A DNA stretch of 64,000 nucleotides, taken from contig NZ_BDCC01000059.1 in NCBI RefSeq assembly GCF_001613305.1, positions 1 to 64,000 on the forward strand, given 5' to 3'. Of this stretch, positions 1-8,556 are shown piece by piece. The notes beneath the pieces are model-generated. The model was not told the DNA's origin. It did no database searches and was given only the letters and a program-made list of their open reading frames with translations. Both the position numbers and the translations under genes were made by a program. This DNA is from Nocardia vaccinii NBRC 15922. Its GTDB lineage: Bacteria > Actinomycetota > Actinomycetes > Mycobacteriales > Mycobacteriaceae. Numbering within the stretch: the stretch's first letter is position 1; each line of letters starts with the position of its first letter.

Positions 1-228
1 GGTCTTTTCCTCGTTCGACGATCGGGAAGTGGTTCCCAGCGTGTCAGCGCGGTGGGTGAGTCACATCACACCGGCGCCGGAAGAGTGTCGGCAGAAAGGG
101 TGATTTGCCGGGTGGGGATCATCCTGATGACCGGTAGTAATCGGCCGTCGTGGGGACGTCGGGGCCCTCGGTGCTTCGCAGACTGGATTCGCTGTTAGTC
201 AGCGCTTCATCTGTCGAAGGAGGAACCC
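1..228. other. Upstream non-coding stretch
   Basis: I see no convincing coding region in these 228 bases. They probably hold the promoter of the ferredoxin gene, but no clear -35/-10 pair stands out. The last 15 bases carry the ferredoxin ribosome binding site (AAGGAGG). Confidence 0.5.
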
Positions 229-552
229 ATGCCCACCGTTGTTTATCGATTGCCCGATGGCTCGGCTAGTTCGGTCGATGTCCCGGCGGGGCAGACAGTG
301 ATGGACGGATCCGTACGCAACAACCTGCCCGGGATAGTCGCCGAGTGTGGTGGTAGCTGCTCGTGCGCTACCTGTCATGTGTATGTCGAAGCCGAATCCG
401 CCGAGGCGTTCGACGAGGCGTCGATGGAGGAACAGGATCTGCTCGAATTCCTCGATGCAGCGCGGCCTTGCTCACGGTTGTCATGTCAGTTGGTGCTGCG
501 GGCGGACATGGAGACAATCACGGTGACGGTGGCGGAAGCGAACGGTTTGTGA
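229..552 (+). CDS. [2Fe-2S] ferredoxin, adrenodoxin/putidaredoxin type
   Basis: This small soluble electron carrier of 107 residues binds one [2Fe-2S] cluster and normally shuttles electrons from a flavoprotein reductase to an oxygenase such as a P450. The ligand pattern is visible: Cys40, Cys46 and Cys49 (C-x5-C-x2-C within ECGGSCSCATCH) and Cys86 in SRLSCQ. Length is normal for the family. The ATG is preceded by AAGGAGG at good spacing. Its 3' end overlaps the end of the convergent LuxR gene by about 35 bases. No reductase or P450 is visible next to it, so the partner is unknown; it may belong to genes left of the window. A role as electron donor to the BcrBC-like enzyme at 30-34 kb is only a possibility, since that family normally uses [4Fe-4S] ferredoxins. 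Confidence 0.93.
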   Translation: MPTVVYRLPDGSASSVDVPAGQTVMDGSVRNNLPGIVAECGGSCSCATCHVYVEAESAEAFDEASMEEQDLLEFLDAARPCSRLSCQLVLRADMETITVTVAEANGL

Positions 553-1450
553 GAGCGGCATGGCGGGCGATCAACTCCCTTCGGTTCGTCGCCCCCAGCT
601 TCCGTAGGATCCGTTTGACATGAGATTTCACTGTATCGACAGTGATGACCAGTTCGGTGGCGACGGCTGTGTTGGATGCGCCCTCGAGTATCAGGCGCAG
701 AACCTCGCTCTCCCGCTCGGTCAGCGGTTCCCCCCACGGGGTAGGGGGAGCAGATTCCGTTTCGCTCTGTGAGACCTTGTTTTGATGTTCGCGTGCGATC
801 CCACTGGAGCGCAATAATTCGAGCTGCCTTGCCCGGCGGGCCGACAAGCCCAGTCGACGCAGGCAGTTACCGAGCATCTCCAGCAACAGAGTAGCTGAAT
901 CATGCTGTGCAGCTGCGAGTTTCCCGGTTATGTGCACGAGAACCACCGGGATCTCGTCGACCGAAACGGCGATGACCGTGCAGCCCTGAGGAAACAGGTC
1001 CCTCAGCTCGGGTGCAGGTTGGTAGTCGAACGAGCTGTTTCCCGAAACAACCGCACGCGACTCCGCCGAATCCGGATGCCAACGATAGCTCGCCGGAATC
1101 GTGCTCGCGCCGCCGGATTCGTAGCTCGCGATGGGTCGTGCTCGACCGGATTCGATACTGGAGGCGAGAACGAGCCTCGCGGAGCAAATACCGGCCAGTG
1201 CCGCGCAGGTGCGGCGCAACAGTTCGGCACTGGAAGTGGCTGTCACGAGGTCTGTAACCGCTTGCTGCAGGCGTCCGACAGCGCAACGATGCACGTCGAT
1301 CTCCCTTTCTCGCAGCGCTTGTTCGTGTTCGAGGAGATCGGCGAGTTGACGACCGAGCCCGGCCAGCCGGGGGCCGGAAGCGGTACGCATCGCGGCGATC
1401 ACATCCTCGGTTGTCGGGTGATCGCAGTGGTCGCCCGGTGGCGAGCTCAT
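518..1450 (-). CDS. LuxR-family transcriptional regulator (downstream member of pair 1)
   Basis: A 310-residue regulator with a C-terminal LuxR/NarL-type helix-turn-helix (LTERESEVL...TVDTVKSHVKRILRKLGA, about residues 240-295). The first 230 residues look like a GAF-like sensor region without a recognisable ligand pocket. The start is the ATG at 1450, which overlaps the stop of the upstream regulator as ATGA, so the two are translationally coupled; reading further upstream would run deep into that gene. A coupled pair in the same order occurs at 49849-51926, suggesting the two proteins act together, for example as heteromers. The effector is unknown. Confidence 0.85.
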   Translation of the reverse strand: MSSPPGDHCDHPTTEDVIAAMRTASGPRLAGLGRQLADLLEHEQALREREIDVHRCAVGRLQQAVTDLVTATSSAELLRRTCAALAGICSARLVLASSIESGRARPIASYESGGASTIPASYRWHPDSAESRAVVSGNSSFDYQPAPELRDLFPQGCTVIAVSVDEIPVVLVHITGKLAAAQHDSATLLLEMLGNCLRRLGLSARRARQLELLRSSGIAREHQNKVSQSETESAPPTPWGEPLTERESEVLRLILEGASNTAVATELVITVDTVKSHVKRILRKLGATNRRELIARHAALTNRSLPPPSP

Positions 1451-2595
1451 GCCGAAGGATCCGGCTGCATTCGGCGGCCGGCGTACAGTGCCGCGGCTTC
1501 CGCCCTGGTCGCGACGCCGATCTTTCGGAATATGCGCTGCACATGTGATTTCACCGTGCCGTCGGAAATGCACAACCTGTGCGATATCGCCGCATTGGTG
1601 GCGCCGGTGGCGATCAGTGCCAGCACCTCCCTTTCGCGCGCCGTCAGCGACGTCACGTAATCCGTTGTGTGCGAGGTATATTCGCGATAGTCGGAAAGAT
1701 CGGCGGTCGGCCCCCCCAGGTTGTCCAGGGTTACGTCGGTGTTTTCGAGTTCACGTAACGCGCGGCCGAGTTTGTCCAGCTCGGCGGCGGTGCGTCGATT
1801 CTGTTCAGCGATCGCCGTCCGCAATCGCGACGACTCCATCGATAACGCGCATGCCTGTGCCAGGCTGGTGATCAGGTGGAAGTCGGCCTCGTTCAGGTCG
1901 TTGTAGTGCCGGTCGACATGAACGATCGCGACCGCACGGTCCGCCACGACGATCGGTACGGCGAGATACCCCGCAGGGCGGCTCAGATCCAACAGTGGAC
2001 GATAGGTGTGGCGGTTGATTTCGGAAGGTCCTACCGCGTAGGAGCGGCGGCGTCGAACCAGTTCCGCTTCCCGCGGCGCGTCGCGCAGGGGAATCGCCCT
2101 GCCGTCGACGGCGGCGACCAGAGGAGCGAAAGTGGCGCCGAGCTCGGGGTTTACCGAGACCGTCACCGGCGACCAGCACGATCCGGAGACCACCGAATAC
2201 ATGGCCTTGCCATAGCCGAGCGCGGTACACAGCTCGCGGGTCAACACCCGCGACAGCGTGGCTCCGGGTGCGTTGTCGATTTCGCGCACAACCCGCGCCA
2301 AGCCGCCGAACTGTTTGCTGTGCACGCGCATACGTCGCGCGATATCCGCCCGTATGGCCTGGTCGACGGTGGTGAGGATGGTCGCGACCTCCAGGGTGAT
2401 CTCCCGCGACGGAAGTCCGGCGCGCAACGCGTTGCTGGCGTAGTCGCGTACCAGGGATAGGCTCGGGTTGAACTCCTGGAGTCGCAGCAGTTCCGGCTCC
2501 GGGCCGATCGCCTGCAGTAACTGTGCGAATGCTCGCTCTGCGACATTGGCGTCGTCCGCAGGGCGAATCGGCATCGTCGCTGATTGCACAGCCAC
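1447..2595 (-). CDS. LuxR-family regulator with GAF-like sensor domain (upstream member of pair 1)
   Basis: A 382-residue protein with a C-terminal LuxR HTH (LTAREREVLALIATG...TVKSHVQRIFRKIGV) and a GAF-like domain around residues 120-260, including the strand-forming stretch AGYLAVPIVVADRAVAIVHVD. I place the start at the GTG at 2595 because GAGGAG lies 6 bases upstream; the frame stays open to 2784, so a GTG at 2673 is an alternative. It is divergent from the MaoC/CitE operon. Two GGT-N3-ACC-like operator sites (2685-2699 and 2784-2798) lie between them, so it is likely co-regulated with the catabolic genes. It is paralogous to the gene at 50892-51926. Confidence 0.8.
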   Translation of the reverse strand: MAVQSATMPIRPADDANVAERAFAQLLQAIGPEPELLRLQEFNPSLSLVRDYASNALRAGLPSREITLEVATILTTVDQAIRADIARRMRVHSKQFGGLARVVREIDNAPGATLSRVLTRELCTALGYGKAMYSVVSGSCWSPVTVSVNPELGATFAPLVAAVDGRAIPLRDAPREAELVRRRRSYAVGPSEINRHTYRPLLDLSRPAGYLAVPIVVADRAVAIVHVDRHYNDLNEADFHLITSLAQACALSMESSRLRTAIAEQNRRTAAELDKLGRALRELENTDVTLDNLGGPTADLSDYREYTSHTTDYVTSLTAREREVLALIATGATNAAISHRLCISDGTVKSHVQRIFRKIGVATRAEAAALYAGRRMQPDPSA

Positions 2596-2684
2596 TGTCC
2601 ACTCCTCGAGCAAGTCGTCACCGACGCGCGGCGGTGGATCGTCGGCGACGACGTCATGTGACTCAACCCACACCTTATCAGGTA

Positions 2685-2699
2685 TATGGTATGTCCATA
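2685..2699. promoter_or_regulatory. FadR-like operator site 1
   Basis: TATGGTATGTCCATA, with 5-bp arms TATGG/CCATA. It lies upstream of the LuxR gene in the divergent region and is a degenerate member of the TTTGGTCNNACCAAA family seen at other promoters here. Confidence 0.5.
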
Positions 2700-2783
2700 A
2701 ACACCCGATCGACATGCAGTCCTGCGGTGGCGATGGACCGCCGGCTCTGAGTCCGGCAGCGGCGGCATTGACCCTTCTGGTCA

Positions 2784-2798
2784 ATTGGTCGTACCATA
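2784..2798. promoter_or_regulatory. FadR-like operator site 2
   Basis: ATTGGTCGTACCATA, centred about 40 bases upstream of the MaoC start codon. It fits the window-wide consensus closely. A further TTGGTC half-site follows at 2809-2814. Confidence 0.65.
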
Positions 2799-2832
2799 TG
2801 ACAATTAATTGGTCGACTTGGAGGTAGACAAC

Positions 2833-3285
2833 GTGGCTGGTGTGTGGTTCGACGAGCTATCGGTCGGGCAGAGGTTCGAGCATGCGATTCGGCGTACGGT
2901 CACCGAGACGGACAACGTCCTCTTCACTGCGATGACGCACAATCCGGCGCTTCTGCATCTCGACGAGGAGTACATGAAGGGCACGCAGTTCGGGCAGCGA
3001 ATTGTGAACAGTGCCTTCACGCTGGGGCTGATGGTGGGCATCTCGGTCGGTGACACCACGCTGGGAACGGCGGTAGCGAACCTCGGCTGGGATGAGGTGC
3101 GCTTTCCCAGGCCGCTGTTCCACGGCGACACCATCCATGTGGTGACCGAGGTCCTCGAATTGCGCGATTCCAAGTCGCGGCCGGACCAGGGCATCGTGGT
3201 GTTCCTGCACCAGGCGTTCAATCAGCACGACGTGCTGGTCGCCTCATGCAAGCGGTCTGGCCTGCAGCGGAGGAGGCCGCGATGA
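2833..3285 (+). CDS. MaoC-like (hotdog) enoyl-CoA hydratase
   Basis: A single-domain hotdog protein of 150 residues, likely hydrating an enoyl-CoA. I chose the GTG at 2833 because GGAGG lies 8 bases upstream; the frame is open to a TTG at 2809 that has no ribosome site. The hydratase motif normally reads D-x4-H, but here it is HNPALLHLD, so Asn takes the Asp position while the His is kept. It overlaps the following CitE-like gene by ATGA. The same gene pair (MaoC then CitE) occurs in mycobacteria as Rv2499c/Rv2498c, linked to itaconyl-CoA/leucine breakdown. By that analogy it may hydrate an itaconyl- or mesaconyl-type CoA; the substrate here is not shown. Confidence 0.8.
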   Translation: MAGVWFDELSVGQRFEHAIRRTVTETDNVLFTAMTHNPALLHLDEEYMKGTQFGQRIVNSAFTLGLMVGISVGDTTLGTAVANLGWDEVRFPRPLFHGDTIHVVTEVLELRDSKSRPDQGIVVFLHQAFNQHDVLVASCKRSGLQRRRPR

Positions 3286-4175
3286 CCGCCCCGATCCGCT
3301 CGTTTCTGTTCGTACCGGGCGACAGCGAGAAGAAGATCGCCAAGGTCCCCGACTCGTCGGCGGATGCGGTGATCTTGGATCTGGAAGATGCCGTGAGCGC
3401 CGGACGGAAATCCGTGGCGAGGCGCATGGTGTCGGACTTCATCGCCGCCGGTTCGGTCGCCGAGCGAGGTCCGCAACTGTGGGTGCGGATCAATCCGATC
3501 GAATCCGAGTACGCGTTATCGGATCTGGTTGCGGTGGTCGGTTCGCGACCGGCCGGCATCATGATTCCCAAGATCGACGAACCGGTCGACGTTCTGCGCG
3601 TGCACCACTATCTCGAGGCGCTGGAGTCCGCGCACGGTCTGCCCTTGGGGGGTATTCGAGTGCTGCCAGTGGCGACGGAGACGCCGATCGCGCCTTTCCG
3701 CCTCGGCGATTTCGCCGCTGCCGGGATTGCTCGTTTGTATGGAATGACTTGGGGTGCGGAAGATCTCAGTGCGGCCCTCGGTGCTTCGACGAATCTCGGG
3801 CCCGACGGCACCTGGGCCACCACTTATCGGCTGGTGCGATCGCTGCTGCTGATGGGTGCTCGGGCCGCGGGCGTCGAGGCCGTCGAGACGCTGTATGTGG
3901 ACATCCGTGACAACGACGGCCTGGCCGAATCCTCTCGCCGTGCCCGCGCCGAGGGATTCAGCGGGCGAATCGCCATTCATCCCGGCCAGGTCGATACGAT
4001 CAATACCGCCTTCACGCCTTCACTCGAGGAGGTCGAGTTCGCGCAGCGCGTCGTCGAAGCATTCTCGTCCGATGTGGGAACCATCGCACTCGATGGGAAG
4101 ATGCTCGATCTGCCACATTTGAAGCAAGCGGAGCGGATCCTGGCTCTGGCGGGTCGTGTTACGGCTGGCCGGTAA
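3282..4175 (+). CDS. CitE-like hydroxyacyl-CoA lyase (HpcH/HpaI aldolase family)
   Basis: A 297-residue TIM-barrel CoA-ester lyase. It carries the family N-terminal signature RSFLFVPGDSEKKIAK, the metal- and phosphate-binding segment ILDLEDAV, and WVRIN around residue 80. Stand-alone CitE-like enzymes cleave beta-hydroxyacyl-CoAs such as citramalyl-CoA or hydroxymethylglutaryl-CoA to acetyl-CoA plus a keto acid. The ATG at 3282 is preceded by GGAGGAGG and overlaps the MaoC stop. With the upstream hydratase it would form a two-step hydration and C-C cleavage unit. No citrate lyase alpha or gamma subunits are present, so citrate lyase is unlikely. Confidence 0.85.
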   Translation: MTAPIRSFLFVPGDSEKKIAKVPDSSADAVILDLEDAVSAGRKSVARRMVSDFIAAGSVAERGPQLWVRINPIESEYALSDLVAVVGSRPAGIMIPKIDEPVDVLRVHHYLEALESAHGLPLGGIRVLPVATETPIAPFRLGDFAAAGIARLYGMTWGAEDLSAALGASTNLGPDGTWATTYRLVRSLLLMGARAAGVEAVETLYVDIRDNDGLAESSRRARAEGFSGRIAIHPGQVDTINTAFTPSLEEVEFAQRVVEAFSSDVGTIALDGKMLDLPHLKQAERILALAGRVTAGR

Positions 4176-4561
4176 TCGATCGTCGTCCTATCGGGGTGCT
4201 GTATCGAGGTTGCTTGGAGCAAGTCGTATTGCGGCAGTTGTTCTCTTGCTGCCGGGCCCGGTTCGAATGCGCGCACTGCCGTCGTTCTCGGCAGGGTCCG
4301 GAGGGTGCGCCCGCACGTTCGGTGAGAGAGGCGTCACGCATATGTCGGCGAACTGAACGGTCTGTGATTTGACGAACCTTCCTGCCGAACTTGTGGCGAC
4401 ACTCGCGACAATCTTGCTTGAGTGCCTGTTCATGAGCCATTTCGGCGGTCGCGCGCATGTTCTGCGTCAGCGAGGTCGAGGCGACGAAGGGTTGCGAGTT
4501 TAGGTCTAACCATTCTAATCTTTGGGCATAGCGTGCGACGCACTGATAGAGGATGGGCACC
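4176..4561. promoter_or_regulatory. Intergenic promoter region with FadR-like operator (4500-4514)
   Basis: A 386-base gap. The only structure I can support is TTAGGTCTAACCATT at 4500-4514, a good match to the shared operator, about 50 bases upstream of the ligase start. AGAGG at about 4548 is the ligase ribosome site. No coding region in the rest is convincing. Confidence 0.6.
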
Positions 4562-6256
4562 ATGAGCAGCGAGCGGAATCGCGGCAGATACACCTGGGCG
4601 CAGATCGATGAGTTCTATGCGAGCGGTCAGTGGGCCGACGTCAACTTCACCGAACTGTTGCGATCACAGGCCGAGGCCAAGCCGGACAAGGTGTTCGTGA
4701 CCGACGGTACCTATGCTCTGACGTTCGCAGAGCTCTACGACTCTGCCGAACGGCTCGCGCTGGGGCTGCACCGGCGCGGGTTGCGTGCTGGCGATCGCGT
4801 GGCTGTGCAGTTGCCGAACTGGACCGCCTTCGTGGTGGCCGCGGCCGCGCTGGCGCGGATCGGTGCGGTGACCGTCCCGGTCATGCCGATTTATCGGAAA
4901 GACGAAGTGTCCCATGTAGTTTCGGACGCCTTGGTCCGAATGGCCATCGTTCCGTTCGAGTTCAAGGGCTTCGACTACCTGTCGATGTACGAGCGGATTC
5001 GTCAGGACAGCGACACCCTCGAGGCGATCGTGGCGGTGCGCGCATCGGACGATGCCCGTGAATCACTGGCCGAACGGCGGATCGAGGTACTCGAGGATCT
5101 CATCATCGGCGCCGTCGATCCCGCACAGGTCGAGGCCGAGCTCGATGTCCGGGCGCACCCGGACGACCCGTTCGTCATCGTCTACACGTCCGGAACGACG
5201 TCGCGTCCTAAAGGGTGTGTGCACACCTTCAACACCTATGCCTCGGGAGCGCGGGCGCTGGTGGAGGCTTTCGAGCACGGTGAGGCCGACGTCCAGTTCG
5301 GTCCCTCGCCGATCACGCATACGACCGGTCTGGTGACCAGCGTGCTGATTCCTTTGATCGCGGGTGCATCGACACACCTGATGGCGGAGTGGAATCCGGT
5401 GCGCGGCTTGGCCGAGATCCAGCGCTTCGGATGTACTGCCGCGGTCACGGCGACGACTTTTCTGCAGACTCTGGTAGTAGCCGCCGAGGAACATCCGGAG
5501 TTCGACCTGTCGACTCTTCGGGTTTGGGTCTGTGCGGGAGCGCCGATCCCGGCCGCGGTCGTGGAGCACGCGAAGGCCGAACTCCCCACTACCACTGTGC
5601 TGTCGCTCTATGGGCGCAGCGAAAATCTGTCGACAACCACCTGCCGCATCAACGGAGATCCGCGGCGCGCGATCACCTCCGACGGCGCCGCATTGCCGGG
5701 GGCCGAGGTCAAGATCGTCGGGTCGGAGGGTGCGGAGTTGCCCCGAGGCGCCGAGGGCGACATCGCCTACCGCGGGCCGTCGCACATGATCGAGTATCTG
5801 AATCGCCCCGAGGAGACCGCCGAACTGTTCACCCCGGACGGCTTCTCGCGTTCAGGTGATCTCGGCGTCATGGACGACACCGGATACGTGCGGGTCACCG
5901 GCCGCACCAAGGACATCGTGATCCGTGGCGGGATGAATATCAGTGTTCGCGAGGTCGAGGACAAACTGGCCGATCATCCGGATCTGGTCGCACTCGCCGT
6001 AGTAGGTATGCCCGATGCGAGGCTGGGAGAGAAAGTGTGCTGTTATGTGGTTGCGAAGGAGGGGCACACCGCGCCGACGGTGGAGGAACTGCGTGCATAC
6101 CTGACGGATCGGGGTGTCGCCGTCCAGAAGACCCCGGAGCGTGTCATCGCAATCGATGAACTGCCGATGACTGCGACCGGGAAGATTCAGAAGCACCTGC
6201 TGCGCATGCGGATCGCAGCGGAACTCAACCAGCCCACAGCGGCGGGCGCTCGTTGA
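4562..6256 (+). CDS. Acyl-CoA ligase, AMP-forming (cyclohexanecarboxylate-CoA ligase-like)
   Basis: This 564-residue ANL-superfamily enzyme activates a carboxylic acid to its CoA thioester with ATP. It shows the P-loop-like motif YTSGTTSRPKGCVHT, the hinge region (SGDLGVMDDTGYVRVTGRTKD) and the catalytic Lys in TATGKIQKHLLR near the C terminus. Overall it resembles the AliA group of cyclohexanecarboxylate-CoA ligases and medium-chain ligases. I prefer the ATG at 4562 to the in-frame ATG at 4553 because of AGAGG spacing. It is the first gene of an operon with a hotdog thioesterase-like protein and an MDR dehydrogenase, each overlapping the previous one by 4 bases. The true substrate cannot be read from sequence. 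Confidence 0.88.
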   Translation: MSSERNRGRYTWAQIDEFYASGQWADVNFTELLRSQAEAKPDKVFVTDGTYALTFAELYDSAERLALGLHRRGLRAGDRVAVQLPNWTAFVVAAAALARIGAVTVPVMPIYRKDEVSHVVSDALVRMAIVPFEFKGFDYLSMYERIRQDSDTLEAIVAVRASDDARESLAERRIEVLEDLIIGAVDPAQVEAELDVRAHPDDPFVIVYTSGTTSRPKGCVHTFNTYASGARALVEAFEHGEADVQFGPSPITHTTGLVTSVLIPLIAGASTHLMAEWNPVRGLAEIQRFGCTAAVTATTFLQTLVVAAEEHPEFDLSTLRVWVCAGAPIPAAVVEHAKAELPTTTVLSLYGRSENLSTTTCRINGDPRRAITSDGAALPGAEVKIVGSEGAELPRGAEGDIAYRGPSHMIEYLNRPEETAELFTPDGFSRSGDLGVMDDTGYVRVTGRTKDIVIRGGMNISVREVEDKLADHPDLVALAVVGMPDARLGEKVCCYVVAKEGHTAPTVEELRAYLTDRGVAVQKTPERVIAIDELPMTATGKIQKHLLRMRIAAELNQPTAAGAR

Positions 6257-7056
6257 GCGTGACGCCCGTGCCCACTCCAGATTTTCTGGTCAGCGGAGCC
6301 GAGGCGCTGGTTCGCGTTGGTGCGGTGAGCCTGTCCCCACAGTGGGCGGAGCTGACCGTGGAATCGGGCCCGTGGTTGCTGGATCCGGTGGCGGGCTTCA
6401 GCCGGGGCGCTCTGGGAGTTCCGCTCGACGATGTCACCGGTTATATCGTCGCGGCCGGCTCGCCGCGGGACCGGTGGCCGGTCAGTCTCGGTATTCGGCT
6501 CGACTTCCTTGCGGATCCGCCGGTCGACGGATCACGGCTGGCCGTCACGGGTGAGCTGGTCGCCAGGAACGATCGGGGTGGCCTGACTCGCGGCGTGCTA
6601 GCCGACGCGACAGGCGCCGCCATCGCGTTGATCACCCAGCGATCGCATCTCGTATCGGTAAGCGGACCGCCGACTGCCCCCGCGGTGCCGTTCACCGCAC
6701 CCCCGAACACCACGACAATCCGCGAATCCTTGGGCATTCGCGATGCCGGGCGCGGCGTCGTCGAGATGCCCGCTACGGCATTGGCGGCCAACGGAATCGG
6801 CAATGTGCACGGCGGAATCCTCATCTGCGCATCGGAATTCGCCGCTCTTTCGGTGCTCGGCGCGAAAGGCGACTACCGCAGCACGAGTATCGATATCGTC
6901 TTCGTGCGGCCGGGTCATGCCGAGGATGTGACGACATTCTGTGCCGAGGTCGTGCACAGCGCGCGTTCGCTCGCGGTGGTACGTGTCACCGCCTCGAACT
7001 CGTCGGACAAGGCGTGCGCCGTTGCGACCGTAACCGCGCAGCGGGTGAATCCATGA
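6253..7056 (+). CDS. Hotdog-fold thioesterase-like protein (PaaI/4HBT type)
   Basis: A 267-residue protein with two apparent hotdog halves; the C-terminal half has the NVHGG motif (residues about 182-186) typical of PaaI-type thioesterases. It probably hydrolyses an acyl-CoA or binds it as a hydratase-like domain. The start is uncertain: a TTG at 6253 overlaps the ligase stop (TTGA), and a GTG at 6259 is the alternative. Its position between a CoA ligase and a dehydrogenase suggests release or proofreading of CoA esters from the same substrate pool. Confidence 0.7.
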   Translation: MSVTPVPTPDFLVSGAEALVRVGAVSLSPQWAELTVESGPWLLDPVAGFSRGALGVPLDDVTGYIVAAGSPRDRWPVSLGIRLDFLADPPVDGSRLAVTGELVARNDRGGLTRGVLADATGAAIALITQRSHLVSVSGPPTAPAVPFTAPPNTTTIRESLGIRDAGRGVVEMPATALAANGIGNVHGGILICASEFAALSVLGAKGDYRSTSIDIVFVRPGHAEDVTTFCAEVVHSARSLAVVRVTASNSSDKACAVATVTAQRVNP

Positions 7057-8030
7057 GAGCGATCGTCATGTCGGCGTTCGGCGGACCGGAAGTCCTGCGC
7101 TGCTGCTGGGCCGAAGAGCCGGCTCCCCGTCCCGGCTGGGTGACGGTCGAATTGCGAGCGAGTGCGTTGAACTGGCACGACGTCCTGGTGCGTCGTGGCC
7201 GATATCTGTCTCCGCTGCCACACACGCCCGGTGCGGACGGCGCGGGCGTGCGCACCGATACCGGTGAAGAGGTGGTGATTGCGCCCTCGCTGTTCTGGGG
7301 TGATCACATCGACGCTCCCGCAGCGAGTTTCGAGATACTGGGCGACCGGACGCCGGGGACCTATGCCGAGCGCATCGCCGTGCCGGAGGAATGCCTGGCG
7401 CCCAAGCCGGCCGCCTTTTCGTGGGAAGAGGCGGCGGCGCTACCACTGGTCGGTGTCACCTCTTATCGCGCGCTCGTGACTCGCGCTGGGCTCGGTGCGG
7501 GCGAATCACTGCTCATCATCGGTGCGGGCGGCGGTGTTTCCACCATGGCGTTGTCGCTCGCGACCGCCCTCGGAGCACAGACCTTCGTTACCGCATCGAC
7601 GGAGGAGAAGCTGGCCAGGGCTCGCAACAGTGGTGCCGCCGGGGGCGTTCTGCATGTTCGCGACGACTGGCCGGCGCAGGCGAGAGCGTTGTCCCCGAAC
7701 GGCGACGGTTTCGATGTGATCCTGGATCCGGTTGGACTGTGGGAACGGTCCATTCAGGCATTGCGGCCCGGCGGGCGCCTGGTCGTCCTGGGTGCCAATG
7801 TTGCCGAACAGGCCACTATGGACGTTCGCAGCTTCTTCTTCGGCCAGTACAGCTTGCTGGGTACCACGATGGGCGGTCCGGGCGATTTCCGTAGTCTGCT
7901 CAATCTCGTCTCGACTGGCGTGGTCGCCCCGCCGACCATCGCGGATGTCTATCCGCTCGGCGATGCCGCCGAGGCGCATCGCAGGCTGGAGGCCGGCGGC
8001 GAATTCGGCAAGATCGTTCTGGTTCCCTAG
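7053..8030 (+). CDS. Zinc-type/quinone-oxidoreductase-like MDR dehydrogenase
   Basis: A 325-residue medium-chain dehydrogenase/reductase with an N-terminal GroES-like domain (ALNWHDVLVRRG...) and a Rossmann domain with IIGAGGGVSTMA around residues 150-165. The structural-zinc cysteine cluster is absent, which suits the zinc-free quinone oxidoreductase/enoyl-reductase branch. The ATG overlaps the previous stop. It probably oxidises or reduces an alcohol, enone or enoyl-CoA in the same pathway as the upstream ligase. A hairpin (8046-8106) follows the stop. Confidence 0.82.
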   Translation: MRAIVMSAFGGPEVLRCCWAEEPAPRPGWVTVELRASALNWHDVLVRRGRYLSPLPHTPGADGAGVRTDTGEEVVIAPSLFWGDHIDAPAASFEILGDRTPGTYAERIAVPEECLAPKPAAFSWEEAAALPLVGVTSYRALVTRAGLGAGESLLIIGAGGGVSTMALSLATALGAQTFVTASTEEKLARARNSGAAGGVLHVRDDWPAQARALSPNGDGFDVILDPVGLWERSIQALRPGGRLVVLGANVAEQATMDVRSFFFGQYSLLGTTMGGPGDFRSLLNLVSTGVVAPPTIADVYPLGDAAEAHRRLEAGGEFGKIVLVP

Positions 8031-8045
8031 ACAGCGCGACGCTCG

Positions 8046-8106
8046 AGCGGGTGATGGCAGGTCGCGCCGGGCGGCACAGCCTGCGGTCTTCCTGACATCA
8101 CCCGCT
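8046..8106. terminator. Bidirectional hairpin between convergent genes
   Basis: AGCGGGTGATG (8046-8056) pairs perfectly with CATCACCCGCT (8096-8106). Inside the loop, GCAGG (8057-8061) pairs with CCTGC (8080-8084). It lies between the convergent MDR and MaoC genes and probably stops transcription from both sides. There is no U-tract. Confidence 0.55.
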
Positions 8107-8136
8107 TCGGCCGGCGGAACTCATCCGCCCGAAACG

Positions 8137-8556
8137 TCAGTCCGGCAGGGAAACTCGTACCTGCGCGGCACCGCTGATCACAACGCGATCGGCGGATTTC
8201 GCGTGCACGGACAACGTAGCGGTAGCGGTGACCGGGTCGACCGATTCGACCCGGCCGCCGAGTTCGAGTGTCTCGCCGATGCGCAGTGGTGAGGCGAAAC
8301 GCACCGAGTACGAGACCATGTGTTCGACGTGAACCAGGTCGGCGACCCAGGCGGCGAGCATGCCGGCCTGCATCTGGCCCATCGAGATGACACCGGGTAG
8401 TCCGGCGCGGACAGCATAGTCGGCATCGTGATGCAGCGGATTGAAATCGCCACCCGCACCGGCGAATCGGACGATGTCGGTCTGGGTGACCGGCCCGATT
8501 CGTCGCGGCTCGAGCTCTTGTTCGGCTGTCAGTGTGACAGGGGTGCGAGACATCAT
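8137..8556 (-). CDS. MaoC-family enoyl-CoA hydratase, small catalytic subunit
   Basis: A 139-residue single hotdog domain with an intact hydratase motif: GGDFNPLHHD gives Asp37, Asn39 and His42 (D-x4-H). Such proteins add water to trans-2-enoyl-CoA with R stereochemistry. The ATG overlaps the stop of the upstream 153-residue hotdog gene as ATGA. Paired hotdog genes of this kind usually form a heteromer (compare HadAB or ChsH1/ChsH2), in which this subunit supplies the catalytic residues. Confidence 0.85.
   Translation of the reverse strand: MMSRTPVTLTAEQELEPRRIGPVTQTDIVRFAGAGGDFNPLHHDADYAVRAGLPGVISMGQMQAGMLAAWVADLVHVEHMVSYSVRFASPLRIGETLELGGRVESVDPVTATATLSVHAKSADRVVISGAAQVRVSLPD

Noticed and set aside
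4159..4593. Minus-strand open frame of 144 codons with several cysteines upstream of the acyl-CoA ligase
   Set aside because: It overlaps the ends of two well-supported genes and the operator, has no ribosome site and resembles no family.
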